The translations under genes were made by a program, and so were the position numbers. A DNA stretch of 50,009 nt from DRTC01 sp964521025 (GTDB lineage: Bacteria > Cloacimonadota > Cloacimonadia > Cloacimonadales > TCS61). The notes beneath the pieces were generated by a model. That model worked only from the letters and a program-made list of their open reading frames with translations. It did no database searches and had not been told where the DNA came from. Location: NCBI GenBank assembly GCA_964521025.1, contig CAZFPK010000020.1, forward strand, positions 1 to 50,009, read 5' to 3'. Below are positions 7,060-15,699 of this stretch, piece by piece (positions within the stretch are counted from its first letter, which is position 1; the number at the start of each line of letters is the position of its first letter).

Positions 7060-8646
7060 CTATATCTCCCTCAAATGAAAAATAATCTCCGCATAAGCAG
7101 TCTTATCTCTTTCTGTCCGATTCAAAACCGGTCGTTTAAATCTATTTACAATTTTCATCCCGGATTTTTCAGCAATTTTCGGATACATGTTAAATTTATC
7201 ATTCGCGACTAAAAAGACATCATAATTTTCGATTAGAAATTTTTTATAATTATTCAGAACAACCGATATGCTTTTAATATATGATTCTCTCGCTTCCCGG
7301 CTATTTCCGTTAAAAAGCGGTCCAATTTCCAATTCGTCTTTTCTTTCGTATCCAAATAATTCGTAAGCATAAGCATGCTGCTCGTGATAATCTATCAAGC
7401 CGACATAAGGTGGTGATGAGAAAATTCCGTTAATTTTTTTCTTAATGAGAGTTTGATAAAATTCAGGATTATCATTTTTTATTTCTTTAAATAAATCGAT
7501 ATTTCTGGAATCTCCTGTAAAACATTTTTGATAAGTATCTGTTCTCAATTGCTGGAATTGTGCTAATCTTTTCAAAGTGTCATTAGCATATCTCTGCCAC
7601 CAACCGAACATGGAGAAAAGCGGTTTGCAGATTTTGAAATGTTTGTGACAATAATACGTTGAATAAACCGGTTCTTTCAAAGTTGCCAGGTCAAAATGAG
7701 TTGTTGCCCGACAACTGCGAACACTCCTGCTTAATATGATCTGCAAAACTTTTTTTGTATCTGTATTTTTAATTTCTTTAATGTGATTTAGAACAAAATC
7801 TATTTCATTTCTGACTGGCAATAAATACCATTTCTCAAGGAATGAATTATTTCTTTCCTGTTTAATTGTAAGATTATATTTTTCAACGAGTTTTTTAAAA
7901 ATTTTCAAAAATTCATTTTCTTTTTCTCTACCGAATTTCCATTCGTCGATTTCTTTAGATCGAACCCTGTATTTGAATTCCGGAGTTGGAAAATGTTTGT
8001 TATTAAATTTTGCGAGTTCATTTAAAAGATTTTGTTCAAATTTAACGGAATTGGAGTTGTGAATGAATTCGGCAAACAGATGAGTTATTTTCCTTATTTC
8101 ATTTTTTAGATCGATAAAATCATATTTCCCGATTTTGATATTTGTTATTTGAGTGTTGAATGCTGAAATATCGATTCCAATCGCATTGATACCCAATTCA
8201 TTTGCTTGAACTAAAGATGTTCCGCTGCCGCAAAATGGATCTAAAATTATATCATTTTTATAAAAACAAATTTCCTTTTTAAAAGAATCAGTATGCTCAT
8301 CCAAAAAATATTCAACCAGTTGCGGGATAAATTTTCCTTTATAAGGATGCAGGCGATGAACATGTTTTGTCGTGTCTTTTTCTTTAAATTGATCGAAAGA
8401 TAAAGCCCAGTTTAAGTCGTTTCCTAATTTGTGTTTCCATTTCTGTTCTTTTCTTCCGATATATGAATTGTAATATTTCAGCAAATCCCTTTTGATTATT
8501 CGAGTATCTGAATTATTCCCGATTTTTTTTACTCTTCCGTATTGGATAAGATAGGAAATATTAGAAGTGGTTACATCCCTCTGCAAATACTCCGAAGCCC
8601 ATCGGCTCGCTTCTTTGATCGTCATCAATTCAGTAAAATTCGACAT
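7060..8646 (-). CDS. Type II DNA methyltransferase with N-terminal helix-turn-helix
   Basis: A 528-residue methyltransferase. Motif I DPFCGSGT is at 136-143 and the catalytic SPPY at 411-414 (FSSPPYVGLIDY), so cofactor motif precedes catalytic motif, with a long insert likely to hold the target-recognition region. The first 60 residues (MTIKEASRWASEYL...TSNISYLIQYGRVKKI) look like a MerR/excisionase-type DNA-binding fold, which could help target recognition or repress its own promoter. GGAG precedes the ATG. It modifies the site cut by the TdeIII-like enzyme downstream. Confidence 0.85.
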   Translation of the reverse strand: MSNFTELMTIKEASRWASEYLQRDVTTSNISYLIQYGRVKKIGNNSDTRIIKRDLLKYYNSYIGRKEQKWKHKLGNDLNWALSFDQFKEKDTTKHVHRLHPYKGKFIPQLVEYFLDEHTDSFKKEICFYKNDIILDPFCGSGTSLVQANELGINAIGIDISAFNTQITNIKIGKYDFIDLKNEIRKITHLFAEFIHNSNSVKFEQNLLNELAKFNNKHFPTPEFKYRVRSKEIDEWKFGREKENEFLKIFKKLVEKYNLTIKQERNNSFLEKWYLLPVRNEIDFVLNHIKEIKNTDTKKVLQIILSRSVRSCRATTHFDLATLKEPVYSTYYCHKHFKICKPLFSMFGWWQRYANDTLKRLAQFQQLRTDTYQKCFTGDSRNIDLFKEIKNDNPEFYQTLIKKKINGIFSSPPYVGLIDYHEQHAYAYELFGYERKDELEIGPLFNGNSREARESYIKSISVVLNNYKKFLIENYDVFLVANDKFNMYPKIAEKSGMKIVNRFKRPVLNRTERDKTAYAEIIFHLREI

Positions 8647-8750
8647 TATTATATCTCCAAAAATCTTAAATTAAAAACGAGTTTCAGGGTTATTATTGTC
8701 AACTACAAATTGGATTATTATTTAGAACAAACGCAAGTATGTTCCGGTGA

Positions 8751-8779
8751 TGCATTCCTACGCGGGAGCGTATGAACGA
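8751..8779 (+). repeat. GCATTCC...GAACGAG palindromic repeat, copy 1
   Basis: A short palindrome starting GCATTCCTACGC and ending GCGTATGAACGAG. Similar elements occur at 21756-21784, 40221-40245 (opposite strand) and 40313-40341. Only the ends are shared; the arms differ between copies. Confidence 0.6.
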
Positions 8780-8814
8780 GACAAGGAAACTTTTATCCGT
8801 GTTAATCCGCGTTC

Positions 8815-8876
8815 ACCCCGTTAGATAGATTGATATTCAAATTAGCATTAGATTTAAGTTTGTTATCTAACGGGGT
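8815..8876. repeat. Perfect 13-bp inverted repeat
   Basis: ACCCCGTTAGATA (8815-8827) and its exact complement TATCTAACGGGGT (8864-8876) enclose 36 bases. It lies between the start of the methyltransferase gene (transcribed away from it) and the end of the membrane-protein gene at 8895. It may be a terminator or a small repeat. Confidence 0.65.
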
Positions 8877-8894
8877 AAATCCGTGAGCAAAAGA

Positions 8895-9683
8895 TCAAGT
8901 CTTAAACAACTCGAATTCATCCATCTGCAGATAATATCTCTCCAGCAAAACATAAGAAAGCGGGATTGTAACCAGTAATCCCAGACCGACCAGAGCAGTT
9001 CCAACAATGTTTAAAATAAAAATAAAAACAGCGATGAAGAACTGCTGCCAGCGAGTTTCCTTTCCTGCTTTGATACTTAAAATTATGGCTGATATTGGAT
9101 TCATCTTTTTCCTGATCATCAAAATCGGGGTCGGAACAATGATCGCGATCCAATATAAAACCATGATCAAACGAACAATATGCAGGATGGGATCGACTGC
9201 AATATTCAAGGAATAGCCGGTGCAGATTATTTTCAGCAAAGCAAAGTAAATGATATTGATCAAAGTAAACAGGAAAAATATTGGATAATATTTTAACCTG
9301 CTGAAAAACATATCGATCGTGAAGTGATTGGAGATAAAATTTTCTTCAAATGATAGGGGGATGAGAGTAAAAGGAGCGATAAATAAAAGAGCTAGATTCG
9401 TTTGAAAATAATTCCCTCGTGTAAAATAAACTGCCAATCCAAGCAGAAGAAAAGCAGTTAATATGATGAATATGGAAAACAAATAAAATTTTGCTTTTAT
9501 AGATTTGAAATCGGACCAAGCCTGCTTTAAATTTTCTTTCGCGGATAACGGACCGGAAAGAGCATCCGAGGGTTCTCCACATTTATGACAGAAGATCTGG
9601 TGCTCTTTCAATTTTTCATTGCAAGCCCTGGTGATAGTTTTCCCTTTGCCTGTCTTATCTTTGATCTTTCCTTTACATTTCAT
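8895..9683 (-). CDS. Zinc-ribbon multi-pass membrane protein
   Basis: 262 residues from the ATG at 9683, chosen because GAGG precedes it at good spacing; an ORF extending to 9749 has no such signal. The N-terminus carries cysteine pairs (MKCKGK, RACNEK, FCHKCGEP) resembling a zinc ribbon. About five or six hydrophobic segments follow (for example IFIILTAFLLLGLAVYF and AVFIFILNIVGTALVGLGLL). No catalytic motif was recognised and the function is unknown. It is divergent from queD, sharing a 133-base upstream region. Confidence 0.75.
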   Translation of the reverse strand: MKCKGKIKDKTGKGKTITRACNEKLKEHQIFCHKCGEPSDALSGPLSAKENLKQAWSDFKSIKAKFYLFSIFIILTAFLLLGLAVYFTRGNYFQTNLALLFIAPFTLIPLSFEENFISNHFTIDMFFSRLKYYPIFFLFTLINIIYFALLKIICTGYSLNIAVDPILHIVRLIMVLYWIAIIVPTPILMIRKKMNPISAIILSIKAGKETRWQQFFIAVFIFILNIVGTALVGLGLLVTIPLSYVLLERYYLQMDEFELFKT

Positions 9684-9816
9684 CGATTTACCTCGAACTT
9701 TTCTATATTTTGAGAGGAATTTCAGGGACACCTGTTTTTTGTCAAACACTAAAGTTCTTTACAAGATTTTAATGGAAAAATTTGTTTATTCCGAATTCAG
9801 ATAAATAGAGGAAATT

Positions 9817-10191
9817 ATGTATAAATTGAATGTGAATTCGTTTTTTCCTGCGGCTCATAAACTCGCCGGATATGACGGAGCATGTAAGAATTTGCACGGG
9901 CATAATTGGGAAGTTCGAGTAACCGTCATCTGCGAAAAAACAGACAAACTCGGGCTGGCACTCGATTTTGGTATAATCAAAAAATACTTAAAAGAAATTA
10001 TCGACGAATTTGATCATCGATATTTGAATGAACTCGATTTTTTTAAAGATAAAAATCCAACTTCGGAAAATATTGCCAAACTGATCTATGAAGAATTATC
10101 AAAAAAGATCGATAACGATAATTGTAAAATCGATGAAGTCGAATTATGGGAATCGGAAAAATCTTCCGTAATCTATTCCAATAACCGGTGA
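9817..10191 (+). CDS. queD: 6-carboxy-tetrahydropterin synthase (QueD / PTPS family)
   Basis: A 124-residue protein that would convert dihydroneopterin triphosphate to 6-carboxytetrahydropterin in queuosine and 7-deazaguanine synthesis. Zinc ligands H14, H27 and H29 (LHGHNWEV), catalytic C23, D66-H67 (FDHRYLN) and E112 (ELWES) are all present, and the length is normal. The start follows AGAGG. No other queuosine gene is nearby. A true 6-pyruvoyl-tetrahydropterin synthase is the alternative. It is the first gene of a plus-strand run; engB starts a few bases after its stop. Confidence 0.88.
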   Translation: MYKLNVNSFFPAAHKLAGYDGACKNLHGHNWEVRVTVICEKTDKLGLALDFGIIKKYLKEIIDEFDHRYLNELDFFKDKNPTSENIAKLIYEELSKKIDNDNCKIDEVELWESEKSSVIYSNNR

Positions 10192-10194
10192 CCA

Positions 10195-10815
10195 ATGGCT
10201 AATGAAATGTTCAGAATTGTCGCTTCCAAATTCATCAAAAGTGCTGTCAATCCTGCCGATTATCCGCCTTCTCCTTTTTCCGATATCGCTTTTGCCGGGA
10301 AATCGAATGTAGGAAAATCATCGTTGATAAACGCCATTCTTAATCGGAAAATGATCGCGAAAACAAGTTCTACTCCAGGTAAAACGAGACTGATAAATTT
10401 TTTTGAGATCAGATTTAAGACCTTGGAAAATGAAAATGGTTTTGTCAATTTTGTGGATCTTCCCGGTTACGGTTATGCCAAAGTCAGTAAAGCAGAAAAA
10501 GAATCCTGGAAAAAAATGATGGAAAACTATTATCTGAAGAGAGAACAGTTAAAAGGGGTGATTGTTCTGGTCGATATTCGTCATGCTGCCGACCATAAGG
10601 ATAAAATATTGCTCACAATGTTAAAAAATTTGAATATTCCTTTTTTAGTAGTTGCCACCAAATCCGACAAAATTCCGAAATCAAAAATTGAAACATATTT
10701 AAAAAGATTAATCCTTGCTTTTGCAGTTCAGGAAGAAAACATAATCGCTTTTTCTTCTTTAAAAAAAAGAGGTGTGGAAAATGTCCTGAAATGGATAGAA
10801 AAACTGATTTTATAA
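10195..10815 (+). CDS. engB: Ribosome biogenesis GTPase EngB (YihA/YsxC)
   Basis: A 206-residue GTPase needed for large-subunit assembly. G1 GKSNVGKSS begins at G35, switch motif TPGKT is near T60, G3 DLPGYGYAKVS begins at D88 and G4 TKSD is at 155-158. Length and motif spacing are those of the family. The ATG at 10195 lies three bases after the queD stop; an ATG at codon 5 is an alternative. It is probably co-transcribed with queD. Confidence 0.95.
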   Translation: MANEMFRIVASKFIKSAVNPADYPPSPFSDIAFAGKSNVGKSSLINAILNRKMIAKTSSTPGKTRLINFFEIRFKTLENENGFVNFVDLPGYGYAKVSKAEKESWKKMMENYYLKREQLKGVIVLVDIRHAADHKDKILLTMLKNLNIPFLVVATKSDKIPKSKIETYLKRLILAFAVQEENIIAFSSLKKRGVENVLKWIEKLIL

Positions 10816-10868
10816 TAGTTCATTAGATAAACAAATTTATTTACTATTGTTTTTAAAATGAGGTTCAA

Positions 10869-12725
10869 ATGTTAGAAAAAATATATTCTCCAAAAGATGT
10901 AAAAAAACTTTCTATTTCCGACTTGGTAAAACTCTCAATGGAAATTCGCAAGAGAATAATCGAAGTAACAGCCAAAAACGGCGGTCATGTCGCACCCAGT
11001 TTAGGAGCAACCGACCTGACCATTGCCCTGTTAAAAATCTTCGATCCGCTGGAAGATAGAATCGTCTGGGATGTGGGTCATCAATCTTATGCCTTCAAAA
11101 TCCTGACAGAAAGGAACAGTCGTTTCGATACTTTGCGTCAACTCGGAGGTATCAGCGGTTTCAACAATATTTTTGAAAGCAAATACGATGCTTTTGGTGT
11201 GGGACACAGCAGCACTTCCATTTCTGCGGCTTTGGGAATAACTATCGGTAAAGAATTAAATAAAAAAAGCGGCAGGACAATCGCGGTTATCGGTGATGGA
11301 GCTTTAACCGGTGGCATGTCATTCGAAGCTTTGAATCATGCCGGTCACCTGCAGAAAAATATGATCGTTATCCTCAATGATAATAATATGTCTATTTCCA
11401 AAAATGTCGGAGCATTGCAGGACTATCTGGCAACGATCCTGGTCAGTCGGTCGTATAATGTTCTCAAAAATGTCATCTGGGATTTTATCCAGCATTTCCC
11501 GGCAAGAGTTCGCAGAAGATTGATTTTGAGTGCTCAAAAAATAGAAGAAAATATCATCAATACAATTGTTCCCAACATTATATTCGAAGACCTCGGTTTT
11601 AAATATGTAGGACCGATCGACGGGCATAATATTCCCAGGTTAACTCGGATATTTCATAAAGTGAAAAAAAATATTATCGGACCGGTTTTAATTCATGTTG
11701 TAACTCAAAAAGGAAAAGGCTATGAATTTGCGGAAGACGATGCCGCCCGGTTTCATGGTTTGGGTCCTTATGAAATCGAAACCGGGGAATCTGTTACAAA
11801 GTCATTACCGACCTATTCTCATATATTTGGAGATACACTTTGTGAAATAGCCACCAGGAATAAAAAAGTCGTGGCTATAACCGCAGCCATGACAGACGGA
11901 ACTGGTTTAACAAAATATGCGGAGAAATATCCTGAAAGATTTTTTGATGTCGGTATTGCTGAACAACATGCAGTAACTTTTGCCGGTGGTCTGGCAATCC
12001 AGGGAATCAAACCGTTTATCGCGATTTATTCGACTTTTCTGCAAAGAGCACTCGATCAAGTTATCCACGATATTGCCCTGCAGAAATTGCCGGTTGTTTT
12101 TTGTATGGACAGAGCAGGTCTGGTTGGAGAAGATGGAGCTACACATCATGGCGCTTTCGACCTTTCCTACCTGAATTTAATTCCGAATATGATTATAATG
12201 GCTCCGGCAAATGCTGAAGAATTTTCCGAGATGATGAAATTTGCAGCAAATTATTGGGACGGACCAATTGCGATCCGTTATCCGCGCGGCTCTGCAAAAT
12301 ATATCAAAAAAGATTTGCATCCCTTAACAATTGGCGAATACGAGATTATATCAAAAGGAAAAAATATCGCCATTTTTGGAATTGGAAATGCTTTTAATGA
12401 CGCGGAAATATTATTTGATAAAATTAAAAAGGAATTTCCTGAAATCAGTCCGTATCTTGTTAATGCCAGGTTTCTTAAACCCCTCGATGAAAAATTTCTT
12501 AATCGTTTGAAAAAAAATGTTAATACTATTATTACCATTGAAGAAAATAGTCGGATTGGCGGTTTCGGTAGTATCATCAAAGATTATTTTTCGGAAAATA
12601 ATATTAAAATCCATTCTTTCGGCATACCCGACCAGTTTGTCACTCATGGAAAAATGAAGGAATTAAAGAAATTAATAAAACTCTCTCCCGAACAGATTTT
12701 TTCTCAGATCAAAAAAATTCTCTGA
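10869..12725 (+). CDS. dxs: 1-deoxy-D-xylulose-5-phosphate synthase
   Basis: A 618-residue thiamine-diphosphate enzyme making the first committed intermediate of the MEP isoprenoid pathway from pyruvate and glyceraldehyde-3-phosphate. Visible signatures are VWDVGHQSYAFKIL, the TPP motif GDGALTGGMSFEALN ... NDNNMSIS, and, in the second half, the transketolase-type RAGLVGEDGATHHG. The length is normal. GAGG precedes the ATG. mnmE starts five bases after the stop, so the two are probably in one operon. Confidence 0.97.
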   Translation: MLEKIYSPKDVKKLSISDLVKLSMEIRKRIIEVTAKNGGHVAPSLGATDLTIALLKIFDPLEDRIVWDVGHQSYAFKILTERNSRFDTLRQLGGISGFNNIFESKYDAFGVGHSSTSISAALGITIGKELNKKSGRTIAVIGDGALTGGMSFEALNHAGHLQKNMIVILNDNNMSISKNVGALQDYLATILVSRSYNVLKNVIWDFIQHFPARVRRRLILSAQKIEENIINTIVPNIIFEDLGFKYVGPIDGHNIPRLTRIFHKVKKNIIGPVLIHVVTQKGKGYEFAEDDAARFHGLGPYEIETGESVTKSLPTYSHIFGDTLCEIATRNKKVVAITAAMTDGTGLTKYAEKYPERFFDVGIAEQHAVTFAGGLAIQGIKPFIAIYSTFLQRALDQVIHDIALQKLPVVFCMDRAGLVGEDGATHHGAFDLSYLNLIPNMIIMAPANAEEFSEMMKFAANYWDGPIAIRYPRGSAKYIKKDLHPLTIGEYEIISKGKNIAIFGIGNAFNDAEILFDKIKKEFPEISPYLVNARFLKPLDEKFLNRLKKNVNTIITIEENSRIGGFGSIIKDYFSENNIKIHSFGIPDQFVTHGKMKELKKLIKLSPEQIFSQIKKIL

Positions 12726-12730
12726 TTTTA

Positions 12731-14086
12731 ATGAAATACATACCGGATACAATTTCTGCTATTTCAACTCCTCCCGGAATCAGTGGCATTGCTGTGCTCA
12801 GAATTAGCGGAGATAAATCTATAAAGATTGTTTCTGAAATCTTGCAAAGTAAAAAATCATTGACTAAGACAAAATCACAGACAGCTGTTTTCGGCAAAAT
12901 CACGGATAAAAATAAAATTATCGATGAGGTTGTTGTTACCACATTTCGAGCTCCTCATAGCTACACAGGTGAAGATGTCGTGGAAATTTCCTGTCACGGC
13001 AGCAATTTTATCGCTAATCGGATTCTGGAACTTCTCCTGCAAAACACGCGTTTAGCAGAACCGGGAGAATTCACGCAAAGAGCTTTTTTGAACAACAAAC
13101 TGGATTTGACCCAGGTCGAAGCTGTCAATGACCTGATAAATGCAAAAACGAGAAAATCACATCAGACTGCTCTCCTGCAGCTGGCAGGAAGTTTACATCA
13201 TAAAATCGAAAAATTATTAAATAAGTTAACCGAATATAGAACCTTACTGGAATTAGAGATCGATTTTTTAGAGCAGGGATTGACAGAATTGGATGAACAG
13301 AAACTGGAAAAGAACCTGAAAAAATTATTAAGAGAATTGGAACATTTAGCGGCAACCGGTGATGAAGGATTGATTTTAAGGGATGGCTTGAAAATTTGCC
13401 TGGTTGGTGCTCCAAATGTAGGAAAATCTAGTATTTTTAATGCTTTTTTAGAATCGGAAAGAGCAATCGTAACTCCGCATCCGGGAACGACTCGCGATTA
13501 CCTGGAAGAAGCAATATCTCTCCAAGGTTATTTACTCCGGATATTCGATACTGCCGGTATTCGCGATACCAAAGATTCTCTTGAAAAAATAGGTATCGAA
13601 CGCTCCTACAATATTATTAAAAATTCTCATAAAGTACTTTTTATCATCGATGGACAAGAAAATTTTAGAGAATATGAAAAACTCCGCAAACTGGTAAATT
13701 CTTCTAAAATTATCAAAGTATTAAATAAATCGGATTTATTTTCAAAACAAGAGTTGGAAAATTTCCGGTTAAAAGGTTATATCATCTGTTCGGCTCTCGA
13801 AAAGAACGGATTAAAGGAACTTAAAAATCGTTTTATTAAAGATATCGAAATTTCGGAACATGTCCTTCGTGCGGGAATTTTAACTAACACACGACAGATT
13901 GCCGCTGTTAAAAGGTCTGTTCAATCTCTCCATAAAGCAATTATTTCTCTTCGGAAGAAACTCGGTTATGAATTTACTGCTTTCGATTTGAAGGAATCCA
14001 GTTCTGCCCTGGAAGAAATTATTGGAAAAATCACTTCCGAAGATATTCTAAATGAAATCTTCTCTAATTTTTGTATCGGGAAATAA
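12731..14086 (+). CDS. mnmE: tRNA modification GTPase MnmE
   Basis: A 451-residue GTPase that works with MnmG to modify uridine-34 of certain tRNAs. The N-terminal folate-binding domain starts DTISAISTPPGISGIAVLR. The inserted G domain has GAPNVGKSS, PGTTRD, DTAGIRD and NKSD, and the protein ends in the conserved CxGK (FCIGK). The length is normal and all key residues are present. It starts five bases after dxs. Confidence 0.97.
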   Translation: MKYIPDTISAISTPPGISGIAVLRISGDKSIKIVSEILQSKKSLTKTKSQTAVFGKITDKNKIIDEVVVTTFRAPHSYTGEDVVEISCHGSNFIANRILELLLQNTRLAEPGEFTQRAFLNNKLDLTQVEAVNDLINAKTRKSHQTALLQLAGSLHHKIEKLLNKLTEYRTLLELEIDFLEQGLTELDEQKLEKNLKKLLRELEHLAATGDEGLILRDGLKICLVGAPNVGKSSIFNAFLESERAIVTPHPGTTRDYLEEAISLQGYLLRIFDTAGIRDTKDSLEKIGIERSYNIIKNSHKVLFIIDGQENFREYEKLRKLVNSSKIIKVLNKSDLFSKQELENFRLKGYIICSALEKNGLKELKNRFIKDIEISEHVLRAGILTNTRQIAAVKRSVQSLHKAIISLRKKLGYEFTAFDLKESSSALEEIIGKITSEDILNEIFSNFCIGK

Positions 14087-14185
14087 ATTTTTGCTGAAAA
14101 TACTTGGAATGATTTCTGTTGACACAAAATTGAACTAAAAATTAATTTCATGGTTGCATCGTCAGATAAGGATAAGGATTTTGAT

Positions 14186-15631
14186 ATGAAGAAAACTTCT
14201 TCAAAAAAAAATGAAAGTATAACTGAGAATAATTTGATGTTCAAAAAAAATATCCATTTTGAGAATTATAAAAGTCTCAAATTATTTATCATTTTCCTTT
14301 TTATCTGGACTGCTTTTTTATTATATTCCGATCTATTATTAGTAAAAGCAAGTAATCATCTCCCCGGCTATAAGAACTTTTTATGGTTGAATTTATCACT
14401 GATTTTTTCATTTCCTGTTTTTTTCCTTGTGTATATTTTCAGTAAACCCTTAACTATAAGATATGTTAAGAATTATCATCATTTGCTGACTGTTTTTATC
14501 AGTGGATTGATGATGATCCTGGTTGGCATAATTGCCGGTATTAAACAAGCGACTCTGGGAGGATTTCCCAGCTACCTGATCTGTGTGTTTACTTTCTCGG
14601 TCTTGTTTCAATTCAAAGGTTGGATCGTAATTTCGGTTTATCTTTTAAGTCTGGCTGCTTTGATAATAACTATACTCCATTATCACCAAAATCCGGTGAT
14701 ATTTTTTATTCAGAACAGTAGTGTCCTTTTCTTTTTTATATTAGCTTTACTCATTTCCAGGTTTCTGCATATTGATAAACTGAAAAATTATTTGATCCGG
14801 GAAGATTTCCTTGAGATCAACCGCAACCTGCAAAAAGAAGTCGATGAAAGAAAACTCGTGGAACAGGAACTGCAAAAAATGAAAGATGAACTTGAAATTC
14901 GTGTCAATGAACGGACAAAAGAACTGGCAAATACTTATTATGAACTTGTTATGAAACTTAAGGAGAGTCAGAGAAAAGAAGAACAGGTCAAAGCTTCTCT
15001 GCGGGAAAAAAATATTCTCCTGCAGGAAATCTATCATCGCGTTAATAATAATCTTCAGATAATTTTAAGCATGTTCCGGCTGCAGGACTTCAATATCAAA
15101 AACAAAGAAGTCAGAAATATTTTAAGATCGAGTCAAAATCGGGTCAGATCCATGGCATTGATCCATGAGCAACTTTATAGATCCGAAAACCTGATGGATG
15201 TTAATTTCTCCAAATATATTGAACATCTGGAGACCCACCTTTACTCATCTTTTCACATCGATCCCGATGAAATCATTTTCAAACAGGATATAAAAGATGT
15301 CGAGTTGACCATTAATTCGGCTATTCCTTGCGGGTTGATTGCGAATGAATTGATCTCAAATTGTCTGAAACATGCTTTCCCCGGAACTCAAGGAAAGATA
15401 TTTGTTTCCATGACCGGAAAAGATAATAATTATACTCTTTTAATCGAAGATAATGGAGTTGGTTTACCTAAAAATTTTGATTTGGAGGATTCTGCAAATT
15501 TGGGTTTGCAACTTGTTAGTATTCTGGTTGATCAAATTCATGGAAAATTAGAAATTTCAGGAGAAAAAGGAACTTCAATAAAGATTACTTTTCAAACAAC
15601 CGGGAAAAAAGCAGAATTAATCTCAAAATAA
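14186..15631 (+). CDS. Membrane sensor histidine kinase (HisKA_2 type)
   Basis: 481 residues from the ATG at 14186, preceded by AAGGA at seven bases; a further ATG at 14150 has no ribosome site. About six membrane segments fill the first 190 residues and no PAS, Cache or GAF sensor is visible. A coiled coil follows (FLEINRNLQKEVDERKLVEQ), then the dimerisation box EIYHRVNNNLQ with the phosphorylated histidine near 284, and a HATPase domain with ELISNCLKHAF and EDNGVGLP. The stimulus may be sensed within the membrane. No response regulator is adjacent; the lone receiver at 172-534 is a conceivable partner, but this is a guess. Confidence 0.88.
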   Translation: MKKTSSKKNESITENNLMFKKNIHFENYKSLKLFIIFLFIWTAFLLYSDLLLVKASNHLPGYKNFLWLNLSLIFSFPVFFLVYIFSKPLTIRYVKNYHHLLTVFISGLMMILVGIIAGIKQATLGGFPSYLICVFTFSVLFQFKGWIVISVYLLSLAALIITILHYHQNPVIFFIQNSSVLFFFILALLISRFLHIDKLKNYLIREDFLEINRNLQKEVDERKLVEQELQKMKDELEIRVNERTKELANTYYELVMKLKESQRKEEQVKASLREKNILLQEIYHRVNNNLQIILSMFRLQDFNIKNKEVRNILRSSQNRVRSMALIHEQLYRSENLMDVNFSKYIEHLETHLYSSFHIDPDEIIFKQDIKDVELTINSAIPCGLIANELISNCLKHAFPGTQGKIFVSMTGKDNNYTLLIEDNGVGLPKNFDLEDSANLGLQLVSILVDQIHGKLEISGEKGTSIKITFQTTGKKAELISK

Positions 15632-15699
15632 GTGCAAATGATATTATACGAAATTCCAAGAAATAAGGAAACAGATTTCTTCGAACAAGGAGAGACAAA

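Noticed and set aside
14117..14145. A sigma-70 promoter with TTGACA before the histidine kinase
   Set aside because: The -35 is perfect, but no convincing -10 follows at 16-18 bases.
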